From Asterella californica (taxonomy: Eukaryota > Streptophyta > Marchantiopsida > Marchantiales > Aytoniaceae), in assembly GCA_036924285.1 (NCBI GenBank), contig JAYKYS010000008.1, forward strand, positions 10,548,501 through 10,612,500: a stretch of 64,000 nt of DNA, written 5' to 3'. Shown piece after piece: positions 22,481-32,207 of this stretch; the first letter of the stretch is position 1; the number at the start of each line of letters is the position of its first letter. A program made the translations under genes and the position numbers. The notes below the pieces were generated by a model. That model worked only from the letters and a program-made list of their open reading frames with translations. It ran no database searches and was not told the DNA's origin.

Positions 22481-23888
22481 GTGACGCAGGATTGCTCCTT
22501 TTGCCCATTTAGTATACAAGATATCCTTCCCACAGAGGCTTTGCACAAGTATCGCTGCTCTAAGTTCTAATATCTGTTCAAACATACAAACACACGGGTT
22601 TTATCTAGAAATCCCGTCTTTTCACAAAACCACACGGCTTCCAGATCTTTCAAAAGGTGCTTTGGACCTAAACAAACAACTACCACCTAAAATATCACAC
22701 AAATATCTACACGGAAGCTCGAGAAGACGCGTCCTACTTCTAGGTCACTTCCTCCAGTCTTCTCAACACAGTCTTCCCGAAGCAATTCTCGGCTTCTGGG
22801 GGTTCAACTCCGCTTCTCACACCTCCAGAAGACTGCCCCTGCTTCGTAGAAGTCGAACTAGCAACGTCTGTCGTACATTGCTCTTCCAAGTCTCAACGGG
22901 TTAGATCAATCACAGGGTGTATGCCCCTTGTAGCCCTCCCAGGCTTCTTGTAACAACCCAGAGAAACACAATGTATCGGAAATAATAAATAAAGGATCGT
23001 TCCCACGAAGATACAGTTAACAATTACACAAAACACAAAACATAGTACTACAACATCACAATGATAATTTTGATAATTTTCTGTTATTCTCACGGAATAG
23101 AATAATATGCGGATGAGAGTTTAAGTCTGATCAGAAATCAAACCCAAGTACAATCCTGACAAATCGAATACAAACAGCAATGAAATAGTTCTTGATCAAG
23201 GACCCTTCAAACAATACAAACAAAAGATTTGAGAAGACAATTGTGTGAATGAATGAAGAATGTAAAATACTGCTGAAATGTTACTAGTCTTCTTCTGAAA
23301 AGACAGAAGAATACAGATTTCACATCAAGGTTCCAAGGCTAAGCGCTTACTCTTCCTAAGGAGTGTTCTTCCAACTAAATCCTCACTCTTAAAGATCCTA
23401 CTTATTTGAAGAAGGCATTCTTAAGAAGAAGCCACCATATTCCAAACTCTCCTTACAATTTAACTTATCTCTTCCACTTCACAGTAACTGATTTGTTCTC
23501 AGATCTTCGTTCAAACTTATTCGCGAAGAACACAGGTTCACCTTTGGCCGAAGTCTCTTCTCTAAGTCTCTACGCCGAAGTCTCTTCGTTCAAGTCTAAC
23601 TACGAAGATCTTCGTCAATCAGAATTACACCTGCGACAACAAACTCCGAATATTCGGAGGAAAATATCTTCGCCCAAAACATTCACAACATTGCTCCGCA
23701 CTTTTGGGAAATGAAAATTAATTAACAAAGAACTGAAAACATGGAAAAAGGCCCAACTTCAAAAAGGTGAAGCGCTTATATACTCGTCGGCTTAACCTAA
23801 CTACTTTTCTTCCTAAGCTAACTGCTCATCTTCCTAAGAAGGCGGAAGACCTTCACTACCTTACAATCTGTCTTCATCTTCACTGAAT
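22481..23888. other. Unassigned repeat-derived DNA
   Basis: The stretch is rich in GAAGAC/CTTCGGAAG words, as is 30500-31490 on the other side of TE3, suggesting both are parts of one older element that TE3 entered. A TGTATGCCCC...start at 22918 may be an LTR end but I find no partner. No gene is supported. Confidence 0.35.
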
Positions 23889-24313
23889 CTACACTCCTAA
23901 GCCTAACTGTGCTCTGAACTCTTCTAACTGCACATCCGCGTTCGCTCGTATCTCTCCTAACTCCCTATCTACTTTTTGCCTAAGTCTAGAAAGACGCACT
24001 TTCACACCATCCGGGTTCGTTTCTGCTTGCACTACCTCCGCCTTCAACGTTCGAAGAAGACCAAGCTCTTTAGAATCTAACCCCGAAGTCACGTACGTAG
24101 ATAAAACCGGCATCAACTTCTTCCGAAGATCTTCGGAGTCTTCTATCTTAGCTCGAAGATCTTCCTTCTCCTTACTGAGCTCTGCAACTATGACTTGGAA
24201 CTCTTCACGACTTCGCTGCAATTTGGCCTTCTCGTTCGACAACTCCTTAAGTCGATCGGAGAAGCTCTTTGTTGAGATCTTAAGCTCCTCGTCCTTCGTC
24301 TTCAAAGCAGTCT
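23889..24313 (-). pseudogene. C-terminal part of a coiled-coil protein, cut by TE3
   Basis: The minus-strand frame ends with a stop at 23889. Heptad-like, highly charged sequence fills it (KTKDEELKISTKSFSDRLKE, ELSKEKEDLRAKIEDSEDL, LRQKVDRELGEIRANADV), so an extended coiled coil is likely. Upstream the frame runs into the TE3 LTR at 24314, so the N-terminal part is missing. Similar long coiled-coil frames occur in transposon-associated genes of Marchantia, from memory, so a mobile origin is more likely than a host gene. Confidence 0.5.
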
Positions 24314-25784
24314 CGACTCCTGATAGCCGAGATATCGCCGATTTTTGGTCGCAGGTGACCGAACTTTCAAAAATTACTCCATGCGGCTTAAAACCGCACA
24401 CCACGCACAAACGGATCGTCTAAACTGATATCCGTCTTCCCTGGCAGATAGATCCAGCTACCCTGAACCCAACAAGACTCCAAACAAGTCATTTGGAGTT
24501 CCCCTTGCAAAACCACGCAAGAAATTTGATCGCAGGTTGCAAAAAACTGACGTAAATCAGCTCCCTGCGGCTCAAACTCGCTCCCCACACCCAAACCAAC
24601 AATCCAATCCGCACACGGTCTTCTCCTATGAGTAGATGAAGACTCCCTGATCGCGTAGGCACCAAGAACGAAGAGCTTGGCTCACCGATCGCGAAGAACA
24701 GCCCAACCTCAGGTCGCAGGTGAACGAAAATCTGATGTAAGCGCTTCCCTGCGAGTCAATTTCACTCACAACTCCCAAACTGCCCGATGAAACTTTGAAT
24801 CGTCTTCAATTTCCTGTAGAACTCGGTGTTCTGATCCCGTTGGATCCAAGGACAGCAAGTTTGGACTCCGGAACGGTCCGAACGGTCCAACTCTCCTTCA
24901 CAGATAACTGAAAACTCCAAATCTGCTTCCTGCGTCTCAATTTCTCTCAGAACACAACCCCCGATCCGTCTCTTCCCAAACCGTTTGAACCAGTGCGTAG
25001 CCTGCACAGATCTGAACCCAACGACGCCTTGCGCGCTTGCATTGGACTCTTAAATCTCCCGAACCGTCCGTTGACAGGTCGTAGGCGCAAGCTAGCCCCT
25101 TAAGCTCCCCTTGCAACAGTCTCTGTACGTACAGTTTTCTCCTGAATACCTGAATAATAAGAAGCAGGCCCCTTGCGTCTTTGATATAACGCCTGAAGCC
25201 CTAAATACCCAGTCAGCACGTAACTAGGAGCCTAGCTTGATTTTACCTTCTTTCGAATCGCATAACTTCTTCTCTGGATGTCCAAATGAAGTAAACAAGA
25301 TGCCCATGGAAAGCTGACAACGAGCTCTACCCATCCATGTGATGAAAGTGAAGGTCCGAAGTTGCGCCAAAAGCCTGTAAGCTGGGGCCTAGCTTGTTTT
25401 CTCTATCTTTCGAGTCTTGTAACTTTTCCACTAGGCGTCCAAACGAAGTAGATGAAGTGCCTATGGAAAGCTGACAAGGAGCTCTATCCACTGGTGCAAT
25501 AAAAACAAAGATCCGAAGTGGTGCCAAAAACCCGTAAGCTGGGGCCTAACTTATTTTCTCCATCTTTCGAGTCTTGTAACTTCTCCACTAGGCGTCCAAA
25601 CGAAGTAGACAAAGTGTCTATGGAAAGCTGACAAGGAGCTCTACCCATCTATGCGATGAAAATGGAGATCTGAGATTGTGCCAAAAACCGTAAGCTGGGG
25701 CCTAGCTTGTCTTCTCGTGAGTGTCTTTGGAGCGACAAGCATCGAAGTTTGAATTTCAGATAGGAGCCGGTCCACGACACGACA
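24314..25784 (-). repeat. TE3 3' LTR, truncated (~1465 bp)
   Basis: It matches 28806-30276 at ~98%. The right end CACGACACGACA abuts the PPT. At its left the match stops in CGACTCC, which is shared by chance or by microhomology; the remaining 557 bases of the LTR (28249-28805) have no counterpart here. Confidence 0.87.
25231..25784 (-). repeat. 157-bp tandem repeats in TE3 3' LTR
   Basis: Units begin with CCTAGCTTG or CCTAACTTA at 25231, 25388, 25545 and 25701 (spacing 157, 157, 156), i.e. three full units plus a partial one. Each contains TAACTTYTYC, a GTCCAAAYGAAGTAGA-like phrase, ATGGAAAGCTGACAA and GAGCTCTA. Confidence 0.9.
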
Positions 25785-25820
25785 TCCACCCCCTCCAAAC
25801 CTGTGCATCCTCCGGTATGC
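25785..25820 (-). promoter_or_regulatory. TE3 polypurine tract and conserved flank
   Basis: The plus strand reads TCCACCCCCTCCAAACC next to the LTR, i.e. a polypurine tract on the element strand. The block matches 11800-11836 of TE1. A second, similar block (ATCACCCCCTCTAAATC, then CATCTTCAGTATGC) lies ~215 bases further inside at about 25998-26034. Confidence 0.75.
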
Positions 25821-26480
25821 ACCAGAGATACCAACCAAGGAGTGGACCGGCACGCACACTCATTCCCATCTTGTTATCCTCCCTCTCATTTCAACCTCAT
25901 CCTCAAGTCCGCAACTCGATCGTGATCTTGAAGTTGCTACCCTGCCATGATCCTCCCTAGATCCATGCTCATCGATCTTCATCTCGAACCTCCCATCCAA
26001 TCACCCCCTCTAAATCTACACATCTTCAGTATGCGAAGACATAGAAAGAATAACCCATCATACCATGGAAATGTCTTCCATGCGTCCTGTAGAACCTCAC
26101 CGTCGAGGTTTGTGAACCAAATGTCGTAGTAGACATCACCAATCGTCCCAATCATCATCGCATATCCTGACTGTAACCTTCAACCTCAAGTCTGTACATG
26201 TCATCGTATATATCCAACTCTTCTTTTCTGTTTTCTGAAAGAAAAGGAACCACACTGCTGCAACCAAAATCCTCAACTGCAATCATCATTGTCTCGCTGT
26301 AGAATAGTATCTTCTTCAACCATCATCCTTCCTCATATCTTCTTCTGAAAACCCTTGCAACCTCCCAAGCATCATCCTCTCAACCTTTTCTTGAAAATAT
26401 TTACAATCCCCCCAAGCATCATCCTCTCAACACAAATCACCTTCAGCAATGGCTTCTCCCCTGTAAGCCATCCTTGTCCA
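25821..26480 (-). other. TE3 region between gag and PPT
   Basis: It contains the second PPT-like block and a short direct repeat (CCCAAGCATCATCCTCTCAAC at ~26366 and ~26411). No polymerase-related frame is present; the stretch is what remains where pol would be expected. Confidence 0.6.
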
Positions 26481-28076
26481 TCATCCTATATCCGTAGCCT
26501 CGATAGCATCCGTCCATTCTCCTTCGTCCTCAGCAGGTCGTTCGTCCTTGATGTCAATATTGGCATCATGGACTTCTCCTGTAGTCGCACCCAAGACCTC
26601 TCGTGAAATGAATTCAACCTTGACATCTTGAATGCGCTCCTCCCAACCTCCTCTCACATCCATCACTGTATCAATAACTGGTTGTTGTACGTTTGCAACC
26701 AGATCAACCATGTCCACTGTCTGCACCCCAATCATCTCCTTCGGTTGTGAAGGATTGCCCTCCATTGTCTGTTCAGGAAGAATAGTTTCCTGTTGAACCT
26801 TATCCTCCCCAGCTTGCTTCCCTGAAGAAGTCTCTTCTTGTCCCTTCTTTTCGCTCTGCACCGTGGATGCAGTAGCCAACTTGAGCTCGCTTGGATCCAC
26901 GTGCTCATCCGAATCATCCATATGGAGATCATGCTCAATCTCCTCCACCCTAGCACCATAACTTGTAGCTTTGTTAGCTACAAGTGCATGTACCGCAAGG
27001 TAATCATCCACAAACTTCTTCATCCCTCCTTTACCAACGTTGGCTTGAAGGAGAGTACCCGAACTTGTGAATGCAACCTTTCCATCCTCCCAAGAAATAA
27101 CCTCACGTTGCAAAGACTCTGCAAAGTCGATGCAATCGTCTCGCTGATGATCAGTACCATCACACCACAGGCAATGATGTACCCAAGCTGGTTTGGGTAC
27201 AAGCTCCATCTCGGTCGACGATCCCTTATCCTCCAACTTAGTAACCTTAGCTTGCAGATCTTGCATCTTTTGCTGTAGGTCCTCGATGGTTGGATCCTTC
27301 TCCTCTACAACCACAACTGGAGGTTGAACCTTAGATACTACCCGAACTGGTGAGGTAGTCAGTGATACATGTGTCAACCTTGTAGCCCTTTCCCTTGTCT
27401 GTCTCCGGACAAGAAGCTCAACAGCTTCATGCACAACCTCCCAATTCCTTGTCAACCCTTCTTCTTCATCCCCATCCTCTAGAAGTAGCTCCAACTGTTC
27501 CTGCCATGGTTCATCTGCAGCTTGAAGAAACAACTCCGTCTTGTAGGTCTCCAAGGTTAGCTGGTCCACCCGAGATAGTTGAGAGAATTGTCTCTCGAAC
27601 TCCTTCAACAGCTCTGCAAGCTGTAAACCCTTGCTGGATCGGTTGACCCATTCCAAAAACGATTTCTTGGTTACTCGATCTGAGTTCTCCAAGAAATATT
27701 CCTCCATTAGCGCATGTGAAAATGTATCCCAGTTCTTCCCAAAACGCTTTGCTAGACCCTTCACATGCTCCCTTATCTCAAGCACCACAGCGAGTTCGAA
27801 CGTCTCGATCATCTCCTTCTCCGATACTTGATCCAAATCCATCTCCATCTTGTAACATCTCAAGTACTTTGAGATGTCTTCCCCATCAAATAGATCAAAC
27901 TTGTCAATCACCCTTCCAAGCGCCTTCTTCCTCAAAGCCTCTTTTTGTTGGTTCTCTTGCTCTTGTCGCATAAACAAAGTGAAGGCTTGAAACAATCGTG
28001 CAGTTGCTGCATCCAACTGCATCCCTGGTATACCCTCTGATCCATCCATCTCGTCCATAGTCATGGCTCGTCCCAT
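26481..28076 (-). CDS. TE3 Gag, intact 531 aa
   Basis: The frame runs from ATG at 28074-28076 to its stop without interruption. Domains: N-terminal Gln/Arg-rich helix; capsid region (FDGEDISKYLRCYKMEMDL, FELAVVLEIREHVKGLAKRF, KKSFLEWVNRSSKGLQLAEL); a coiled segment (~residues 265-295); a CCHC zinc knuckle CLWCDGTDHQRDDC (~residues 307-320); an acidic C-terminal tail ending in a piece homologous to the protease linker of TE1 (REVLG). Gag packages the element RNA. It is collinear with TE1 gag but free of stops, so it is either under selection or recently transposed. Protein length is typical for this family's gag. Confidence 0.88.
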   Translation of the reverse strand: MGRAMTMDEMDGSEGIPGMQLDAATARLFQAFTLFMRQEQENQQKEALRKKALGRVIDKFDLFDGEDISKYLRCYKMEMDLDQVSEKEMIETFELAVVLEIREHVKGLAKRFGKNWDTFSHALMEEYFLENSDRVTKKSFLEWVNRSSKGLQLAELLKEFERQFSQLSRVDQLTLETYKTELFLQAADEPWQEQLELLLEDGDEEEGLTRNWEVVHEAVELLVRRQTRERATRLTHVSLTTSPVRVVSKVQPPVVVVEEKDPTIEDLQQKMQDLQAKVTKLEDKGSSTEMELVPKPAWVHHCLWCDGTDHQRDDCIDFAESLQREVISWEDGKVAFTSSGTLLQANVGKGGMKKFVDDYLAVHALVANKATSYGARVEEIEHDLHMDDSDEHVDPSELKLATASTVQSEKKGQEETSSGKQAGEDKVQQETILPEQTMEGNPSQPKEMIGVQTVDMVDLVANVQQPVIDTVMDVRGGWEERIQDVKVEFISREVLGATTGEVHDANIDIKDERPAEDEGEWTDAIEATDIG

Positions 28077-28226
28077 CCTCCCATCCTCTCATGATCCCAA
28101 CCGTCTACATATCCATCACCCAGGTCCACAACATCCTCCCGAACGACCAAACCCATCTTCATCCTCGTTCATGATTGCTGATCTCTTCTGTCCAGTTCTG
28201 ACACACAAATATCTCCACCCCGGACC

Positions 28227-28244
28227 TTCACGTCGAGTTCACCA
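28227..28244 (-). promoter_or_regulatory. TE3 primer binding site, tRNA-Trp type
   Basis: The element strand reads TGGTGAACTCGACGTGAA, identical to TE1, four bases from the 5' LTR. It fits the tRNA-Trp 3' end as I remember it with one mismatch. Confidence 0.72.
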
Positions 28245-28248
28245 CCGA

Positions 28249-30276
28249 TGTCGTGTCAGATATTGCGTGAAGGATGTCCAGGAAAACACGAGGTTCCTGG
28301 CTGTGGAGATGTTGTGTGCTGAAACAGAGACAAGACAGAGAAGAACAACCGAGAAAAGGAATGCTGCAATATATATACCACTCTCAAATGTATGTACACT
28401 GTCGGTTCTTTCTCCTAAGAGCACAGAACTGAGAACCATACCAGAGCAGTCTGTAACCTGCTTCAAAAGCCCTAAAAGCAACCCTTGAATCACAACCCTG
28501 ACCCAAAACCACCGAAGCGTAGCTCAAAGCAAGAGAAACTTCTCTTTGCTAACAAACAGAGCCACAGCAGTATCACGCGATCCAAACTCAAGTCCAAACC
28601 ACATCCATGTATAAGCTCTTAGCTAAAGCTAGCTACCACAAGCTATATACAACCAACCAGAATTCTAACGAACTCAAAAGAGCAAAACCCGTAGCGAAGA
28701 AACCGAAAAAGGCCTATCTGTGGACTTCTGTCTTTCGCTGAACGGACTTCAGATGTCGATCGGGTCTCCTCCGCTGATTCCGTTAACCCAAGAAACCTTC
28801 AGATCCGACTCCTGATAGCCGAGATATCGCCGATTTTCGGTCGCAGGTGACCGAACTTTCAAAAATTGCTCCCTGCGGCTTAAAACCGCACACCACGCAC
28901 AAACGGATCGTCTAAACTGATATCCGTCTTCCCTGGCAGATAGATCCAGCTACCCTGAACCCAACAAGACTCCAAACAAGTCGTTTGGAGTTCCCCTTGC
29001 AAAACCACGCAAGAAATTTGGTCGCAGGTTGCAAAAAACTGACGTAAATCAGCTCCCTGCGGCTCAAACTCGCTCCCCACACCCAAACCAACAATCCAAT
29101 CCGCACACGGTCTTCTCCTATGAGTAGATGAAGACTCCCTGATCGCGTAGGCACCAAGAACGAAGAGCTTGGCTCACCGATCGCGAAGAACAGCCCAACC
29201 TCAGGTCACAGGTGAACGAAAATCTGATGTAAGCGCTTCCCTGCGAGTCAATTTCACTCACAACTCCCAAACCGCCCGATGAAACTTTGAATCGTCTTCA
29301 ATTTCCTGTAGAATTCGGTGTTCTGATCCCGTTGGATCCAAGGACAGCAAGTTTGGACTCCGGAATGGTCCGAACGGTCCAACTCTCCTTCACAGATAAC
29401 TGAAAACTCCAAATCTGCTTCCTGCGTCTCAATTTCTCTCAGAACACAACCCCCGATCCGTCTCTTCCCAAACCGTTTGAACCAGTGCATAGCCTGCACA
29501 GATCTGAACCCAACGACGCCTTGCGCGCTTGCATTGGACTCTTAAATCTCCCGAACCGTCCATTGACAGGTCGCAAGCGCAAACTAGCCCCTTAAGCTCC
29601 CCTTGCAACAGTCTCTGTACGTACAATTTTCTCCTGAATACCTGAATAATAAGAAGCAGGCCCCTTGCGTCTTTGATATAACGCCTGAAGCCCTAAATAC
29701 CCAGTCAGCAAGTAACTAGGAGCCTAGCTTGATTTTACCTTCTTTCGAATCGCATAACTTCTTCTCTGGATGTCCAAACGAAGTAAACAAGATGCCCATG
29801 GAAAGCTGACAACGAGCTCTACCCATCCATGTGATGAAAGTGAAGATCCGAAGTTGCACCAAAAGCCCGTAAGCTGGGACCTAGCTTGTTTTCTCTGTCT
29901 TTCGAATCTTGTAACTTTTCCACTAGGCGTCCAAACGAAGTAGATGAAGTGCCTATGGAAAGCTGACAAGGAGCTCTATCCACTGGTGCGATAAAAACAA
30001 AGATCCGAAGTGGTGCCAAAAACCCGTAAGCTGGGGCCTAACTTATTTTCTCCATCTTTCGAGTCCTGTAACTTCTCCACTAGGCGTCCAAACGAAGTAG
30101 ACAAAGTGCCTATGGAAAGCTGACAAGGAGCTCTACCCATCTATGCGATGAAAATGGAGATCTGAGATTGTGCCAAAAACTGTAAGCTGGGGCCTAGCTT
30201 GTCTTCTCGTGAGTGTCTTTGGAGCGACAAGCATCGAAGTTTGAATTTCAGATAGGAGCCGGTCCACGACACGACA
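28249..30276 (-). repeat. TE3 5' LTR (2028 bp)
   Basis: The plus strand begins TGTCGTGTC and ends GACACGACA, a 9-bp perfect terminal inverted repeat. The left boundary follows from the PBS. The 157-bp repeats recur at 29723, 29880, 30037 and 30193. The part 28249-28805 is present only here. Near the left end, GAGGTTCCTGGCTGTGGAGA matches the same place in TE1 and in the solo LTR at 32583. Confidence 0.85.
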
Positions 30277-31604
30277 CCGTAAAGGACCATCGCGTCTTCT
30301 CGCGCATTCTGTCAGCCTTTCCAATCTTCTAGTGTCTCAAGGAAGATATGGATTAGAGAAGCTCGGAAGATCGGGAGACACAGGTCTACTTCCCAACTTC
30401 TAGCTTTTCGAAACAACAAACAACTTATCAAGTCACTCAGGATTTGTACCAAGCCTCTCTCAACACCAAAGCAAATCCAATCCAATCTTGATACGAATTG
30501 CACACAGTCGTCTTCCGAAGACGTTCAGACATTCAGAAGCGTCTTCCGAAGATGTTCAGATCTTCCGAAGCGTCTTCCGTCCAGAGATTCGGGAGTAGAG
30601 GTGCGGTAGGGTAGGAAAATTGATAGCTAAGGGATCGAATTTGAGAATGAAAGACATGGAAGCTCAATTATAGCTCGGGAAGAAGTGAGAAGATGACTAT
30701 CGAAAATTGAGCAGCGCTTCCGCGCTCAATTTCACAGAGGGAAATTCGGGATGAGGAAAGCCATCGATGGGCTTCCTGCAAACAAGCGGGGAAGCGCGAG
30801 GGACACTAAACCAGATGCGAGAAGCAATGGGAAGAGAAAACAACATGGGAAGAACCTCAAACAATCTTATGGATGCTTCTCGTAGTGCCTTCAGTCTTCT
30901 ACACGCTTCCGACCCCACCTCAGCTCCAATGCGATCCCACAGAATTGCTCCTATCGTCGATTCTGAGCTACTTCCTGCTGCTTCCTCAATCGACCAATGC
31001 TCCACCTTCGATACTTATTCAATCGTCCTTCAATGTCTGCTTCCGAGAATCGACAGGGGACTCCTTCAGCTCGATGGTGCTTCCTACTCTCACAAAATCG
31101 TCCGCTCTCTCTCTCTCTCTAGCCTTGATTCGATCCTTGCTGTCCACAATTTCACTACTCTTGCTTTCTTCACTCAATTTGGTACCTCTGAAATCGATCC
31201 TCTGCGCGCGATGGTTTTTGATGCGAGAAGCAGTCGCTAATTCTGTGCTAATGTGCTTCTCCCGTATCTTCCTGCGCAATTAAGAATTCCGATCTATTTA
31301 CTACCATGGGGCTACCTGGTAGGTACACCTATCCCGCTACTAAGTAGTGCGTGGTTGACGCCCATGCAGTCGCGGTCGCTGTCTTCAGTCTTCCGTCTTC
31401 CGTCTTCTGAAGACTTGGTCGAGAAGACGTCTTCTTCGGAAGATGTCCTTCTTCTGTCTTCGGAAGAAGTCGACTTCTTTTACAAAAAAGTTCTTAAGAC
31501 CATCTTTCTTCTAAGCAAGATGTAATCTTGAGCAACAAGGTTATTTCAATTACACAGACATATTATTAACTTCAAAAATTTCAAAAATTCGTAAATCCTG
31601 TAAA
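30277..31604. other. Remnants right of TE3
   Basis: The stretch is rich in CTTCCGAAG/GAAGACG words. Two overlapping open regions, plus 30767-31240 and minus 31019-31279, exclude each other and neither shows a recognisable domain; the minus one is highly charged. A (CT)n run lies near 31110-31127. I call no gene. Confidence 0.4.
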
Positions 31605-32207
31605 TTGTGGGCACCACAGCACTTCAAATCAGACGTTTTGTCACTTGATTGTTTTGCAAACCACGGACTGAATGCTTCTTCTGTGTCAAAGAGGAATAGA
31701 GTTACAGAGCCTTCTTATGATGTCAAGCCACCAGTCTCAACAAGATTTACTCCGGCTCAGCTGGTGCTATCTTGCACAAGTTTTTCACGCAACTATGTTC
31801 CCGATGAGAAGCATTTCAAATCAACCGATTTGTCACCTGATTGTTTTACGAACCAGAGCTTTCGTCCCGATGTTGCACCTGCTTCAGTAAGTCCAGTTCC
31901 AGCATTCAATAACGACTTCGGTGATGACTTGCATCTTTACTCTCCAAACTGCGATAGAAAAAATTTATCTCAGACCTCGTTTGCGAGTACTTGCGTTCAG
32001 GATATAGAATTTAATGCTTTAAGTTCCGAACTTGCATCCGCTATGACGGAAAAGGATGGACGAGGTCTAGCTGGAAATGAAAATTCATCATATTCTAGAC
32101 GTGGACGTGTGCCCGGTAGTGTTCCACGCTCGTGTCAGCGTTGTCTATTCCGAACAAGGATTCTTCCTCACACCCAGCAGTATGAAAAGAACAGGCAAGA
32201 TTTGTAA
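31605..32207 (+). pseudogene. Coding-like fragment with internal repeat, unknown
   Basis: The 200-codon frame starts without ATG (TTG) and so is probably an exon piece. It contains an internal repeat: HFKSDVLSLDCFANHGLN and HFKSTDLSPDCFTNQSF, about 64 residues apart. Its 31702-31820 part is duplicated near 22370-22480. The C-terminal part is polar. In another frame further downstream (~32210-32290) CLCAKCEKSELGSG is legible, suggesting frame decay. No family is recognised. Confidence 0.35.

Larger units (their letters stand above)
24314..30276 (-). mobile_element. TE3: gag-only non-autonomous LTR retrotransposon
   Basis: In element orientation: 5' LTR 28249-30276, PBS 28227-28244, intact gag 26481-28076, PPT 25785-25801, 3' LTR 24314-25784 (truncated). 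The internal region is only 2.46 kb and ends shortly after the start of the protease linker; no RT, RNase H or integrase is present. It shares PBS, PPT block, LTR ends and Gag family with TE1. The LTRs differ by about 27 of 1465 bases, nearly all transitions, so it is a young insertion. Elements of this build are known in plants as TR-GAG types and depend on enzymes of relatives. No target-site duplication is seen, because the 3' LTR end is deleted. Confidence 0.82.

Noticed and set aside
24314..28812. Reading TE3 as an element with 1465-bp LTRs and a GGAGTCGG primer site
   Set aside because: No tRNA fits that site, whereas a tRNA-Trp-type PBS and a TGTCGTGTC/GACACGACA end pair define a 2028-bp 5' LTR; the shorter pair results from a truncated 3' LTR.
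30767..31240. 157-codon plus-strand open frame as a gene
   Set aside because: An equally long, more gene-like charged frame overlaps on the other strand; neither has a recognisable domain and the region is repeat-derived.
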